From: Polytrichum commune
Lineage: Eukaryota > Streptophyta > Polytrichopsida > Polytrichales > Polytrichaceae
Assembly (NCBI GenBank): GCA_950295325.1
Contig: OX485804.1
Location: 33,852,001 to 33,916,000 of the forward strand
DNA length: 64,000 bases
Direction: 5' to 3'
Under the pieces are notes generated by a model. It saw only the letters and a program-made list of their open reading frames with translations. It did no database searches and was not told the origin of the DNA. Positions 60,975-64,000 of the stretch are shown here, one piece after another. A program made the position numbers and the translations under genes. Numbering within the stretch: position 1 is the stretch's first letter; each line of letters starts with the position of its first letter.

Positions 60975-61800
60975 TCCTACATGCAACATCAACATGCCTA
61001 CGGGCTCCTTGCAAACCAAAACATCCTACAAGCTGAATTGGCAACCATATTCATAGCCCTCTACCTCACCAAAGATAACACTACACACTCATATATCTTT
61101 ACAAACAACCCCAAATCCCACGGGGAGGTCACTCCATTGTCAAGTTGAAAACCACGTGCAAACAAAGTTTGCTACCCCTATATTATATGCCATAGATAAT
61201 TTTAAAAATTATGATATTTTTTCTATATATACATATCCATTGATATTATCTTTTGTATATTTTTTTGAAATTTTTAGTCATCTCCATTTTTTCTAGTAAT
61301 TGTTTTAGTTCAATTCTGCATCATTCTAGTTAGAAACGGTATGTTTTCTAGAAAAAAAAAATTATCAATTTTGGTTATCAATTTTTACTATGTAATAGAT
61401 ACCATGTATATGTACTCATAAATTTTTTTTGATAAAAGTTTGACCCATTTTGTTGATGCAACTTAGAAAAAGTAGATTTTTTTTGTTCGCACATGGTTTT
61501 CAACTTGACAATGGAGTGACCTCCCCGTGCCAAATCCCTACACTTGATCAACAACCACCTCCGCCGCCCCTCCTCCCAACATAATTACCCCAACAAACTA
61601 CTCATACAAGCCATAATGTGAAGACTATTGCAACACATTGCCCCCTTCACCCTCTAGACCATCTACACGCAATTGGGAATTTAGGGCAACGACACATCCA
61701 ATAAACTTGCCATATTTGGCTTTAACAAACCCTCGTGATGTTATCCCCTCCTCCCCCCCTTGCATACAATCCATACCACCCCCTATTTAGCACCTCAAAC
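60975..61800 (+). pseudogene. Dead LINE RNase H fragment split by a MITE
   Basis: Left of the MITE, the plus strand encodes ANQNILQAELATIFIALYL and YIFTN. Right of it come INNHLRRPSSQHNYPNKLLI and, in broken frame, GNDTSNKLA and HTIHTTPY. Together they match the RNase H part of the LINE at 12608-14565 (IHNHIRHPSSQHNHPDKLLI). Several stops make it non-functional. Unlike that copy it keeps the catalytic Glu (QAELA). Confidence 0.8.
61119..61529. mobile_element. hAT-like non-autonomous element, copy 2
   Basis: The termini CACGGGGAGGTCACTCCATT and their exact reverse complement continue as a longer inverted repeat through GTCAAGTTGAAAACCA. They are flanked by a perfect 8-bp duplication CCAAATCC (61111-61118 and 61530-61537). 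The interior is AT-rich and non-coding; total 411 bp. It is inserted in the LINE fragment and shares GGGGAGGTCACT termini with the element at 16909-17537. Confidence 0.88.
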
Positions 61801-64000
61801 TTGCCATACAAAATGAAAACACCCATTGTCAAATAGTACATGGCATATGTCCAAAAGCACATGGCTTTTTGTAATGATAGTCATAAGTGGTATGAATATA
61901 TTTCATTCTCAATAAATCTTAAAACTCACTTGAACCAATTGCTACACCTTTAAAGTTTCATCACCCTCCTCTAATATAACATAGTAAACTCTCAACGCTC
62001 TAACCCATGTAGCTCCAAACTTGGCATGGTACTCCAAACCTTCTCATGTATGTTCATACCAAATTTTATGATCAAATATGTAAACTACAAACATTAGTGA
62101 TTTTTTTTCCTTTAAAAAAAGCATCTGGTCCTCTAAACTCTGACCTAGTTACATCAAAAGCATATCTCTAAATCAATAAATCCCTTGCTTCAAAATGTTC
62201 ATACAAAAAGAATGAGGTAGGTGGGAAACACTACTCAAAACTTCTTACTTAAACACAAAATTTGCCATTGAAAACCAATTTGTTGAAGTTGAATCACTTA
62301 GTTGCCATAGTTTCTAAAACCCCAATACTTCAACAATCCACATCTCCTTCTCCACAAGGAACAATGCTCTCAAAATTTGCACATCATCAATGCATCTCAT
62401 TGTAAACAACCTCTCAATCTCGCTCCACGAAGTTACTCCCATCATGCACAAATCACTAAAATTTGAGGCCCAAATTTTGCAATTTTATGAGAAATCCAAC
62501 GTAGAAGATACAACAATTGCATTTAGTGTCCAAAGTCACTTCCTCGCCCTCAAGCACTCCAAGCACTAAGAAGCACTTTGAATCACCCTCGAAATACAAA
62601 AAAAATCACAACTCCACCCTCTTCCACACACTATATCTAACCTCCCAATATCTCAACTTAATTTCCTCCCCCTTAGTCCCTATCAACGAATAGAAAGCTT
62701 CAAAGTGGAGGGCTAGGGTCTGATCACCACCATTGTTCCTTTAACCTACCCCTCCCCTAGTTCCTCTTGATCAATACCAAAACCTTAAGGATTAGGGTTT
62801 AAGTTTGGCCACCATTGCTCCTCTTATCTACCCTTCCCTTAGCAAGCCTAAAGGGTTAGGGCAAAGCTTTGGCCACTACCATTGCATACCCTAACCAACC
62901 CTCTCTACCGGCCCCCTCTAGTTCTAGGCCAAGAGTACTACCAACCAACTACATTGTTTTGTCTAATTAACGTGGGTTACAATTCGGAGTTACATGTTGC
63001 TGCAACCTTTTACCAACATTTTATTTTTAACCAAGTAAGTTATATCATATCCTTTAGTGTGCATACGAACTACTTATGTTATGTGGGTAGAAAATGATAT
63101 GCTTTGTAAAATGTTATAGCAATGTGTAACTCCAAATCATAACTCACACTAATTAGACAAACAATGTAGTTCAAAATAAACCAAGAACAAATACGTGAAC
63201 TAAAAGAATGCCACCAAACACACATATATACCAAAGTTTAACTACTAAACATCATACCAACAAACTAGCTCACAACGCCCCCCCCCCCCAGTCTCTAATA
63301 AGTTAGTATAGGGACCACCTCCAACACGAGGCATTAGTAATTGTCCCATAGCCCTGCTCTAGTGACCTGTGTTGAGTTCACACACGAGCTCGTAGATGTG
63401 CTCAAGGTGAAAACTCTCTCTCTCACTGTGTGTGTGCACGTGCTGCAACATATAATTGTAACTTGACATGACAATATAATCATTAGAGCACCTTGGTTTT
63501 CATAGATCTTGTTGGTAATCAAGGAAGGATATCAACACATCTTAGCTTGTCATTTTGCATAATGGGTGAACCTTAGGCTCTCAAGTTCATACTTTGCTAA
63601 TTTTAGGTTGCTTTTGGGTTAGGTCCATAATTATGTGTAGATACTTTGGGTTCCGAAGGCCTTGTAACTCAAGAGTCTTATTAAATCATATATTATAGTT
63701 GGATGTACTCTTAGTATCAACATTGAATCCAGTTTTGTTCAATCATGTAACAATGCATAACCAACAACGTTTTTTGGTGATCCCACAAAACTTTTCAAAG
63801 GTACCAGTTTATAAATGAACTTCTACCATTACGATCTCTCTCAAAATGCACACAAGTTTGAATTTCATTTGTTTTGATACATTGATGTGCTCAAGTAACT
63901 CAACACCAATGCAATTGACATCTATGGTGGGTGGCTATGGTTGATGTATTTTGGACTTCTATGTGACTATGTTCATGGTACCTATTGAGGGTATTATGAA
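61801..64000. other. Gene-poor DNA with a short degenerate tandem repeat
   Basis: No supported gene. At 62710-62920 about three ~85-90-bp units share AGGGTT/AGGGTC, then GGCCACCATTGCTCC-like, then CTACCC(C/T)TCCC words. A C run lies at 63278. Confidence 0.45.

Overview
This is a nuclear window from a streptophyte plant. It carries five spliceable protein genes in AT-rich DNA packed with small transposons, foldback elements and tandem repeats. Plant origin follows from a plastid ClpP4-type protease subunit with a transit peptide, a plastid two-S1-domain RNA-binding protein of the RLSB/PDE338 type, a plant-type TPR+SET protein, and GT-AG introns throughout. The kinesin here looks most like KIF12/kinesin-16. 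To my knowledge that family is missing from flowering plants, so a lineage with motile sperm (charophyte, bryophyte, lycophyte, fern, or cycad/Ginkgo-like) is my guess. The species cannot be fixed from sequence alone.

Layout. 569-5899 (-): TPR+SET-domain protein, 6 exons, 1241 aa. 7784-7904: Stowaway-like MITE. 7.9-21 kb: gene-poor repeat country with two tRNA-derived SINEs, a 5'-truncated LINE with a perfect 15-bp target duplication inserted in an array of short hairpins, a perfect 212-bp duplication, and a hAT-like MITE. 21341-39060 (-): a 17.7-kb kinesin gene that I rebuilt as 12 exons in one 731-codon frame. Its last exon sits at the head of a decaying tandem array of copies of itself (19.68-21.89 kb), and its introns hold several MITEs, an inverted pair of SINEs, a six-unit ~92-bp satellite and a three-unit ~285-bp repeat. 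41727-47538 (-): plastid S1-domain protein, 10 exons, 404 aa. 49804-51941 (+): CLPP4-like protease subunit, 3 exons, 299 aa. 55090-56460 (-): single-exon PRP38-family splicing factor, 456 aa. 56.5-64 kb: no gene seen; it holds a second, dead LINE fragment split by another hAT-like MITE with 8-bp target duplications.

The genes share no operon-like logic. Two products act in plastids (proteolysis, RNA binding), one in the spliceosome, one on microtubules and one is a probable protein methyltransferase. Exon models were derived by eye from reading frame, intron phase and GT/AG dinucleotides. Every junction I give keeps frame, but none is confirmed by transcripts.
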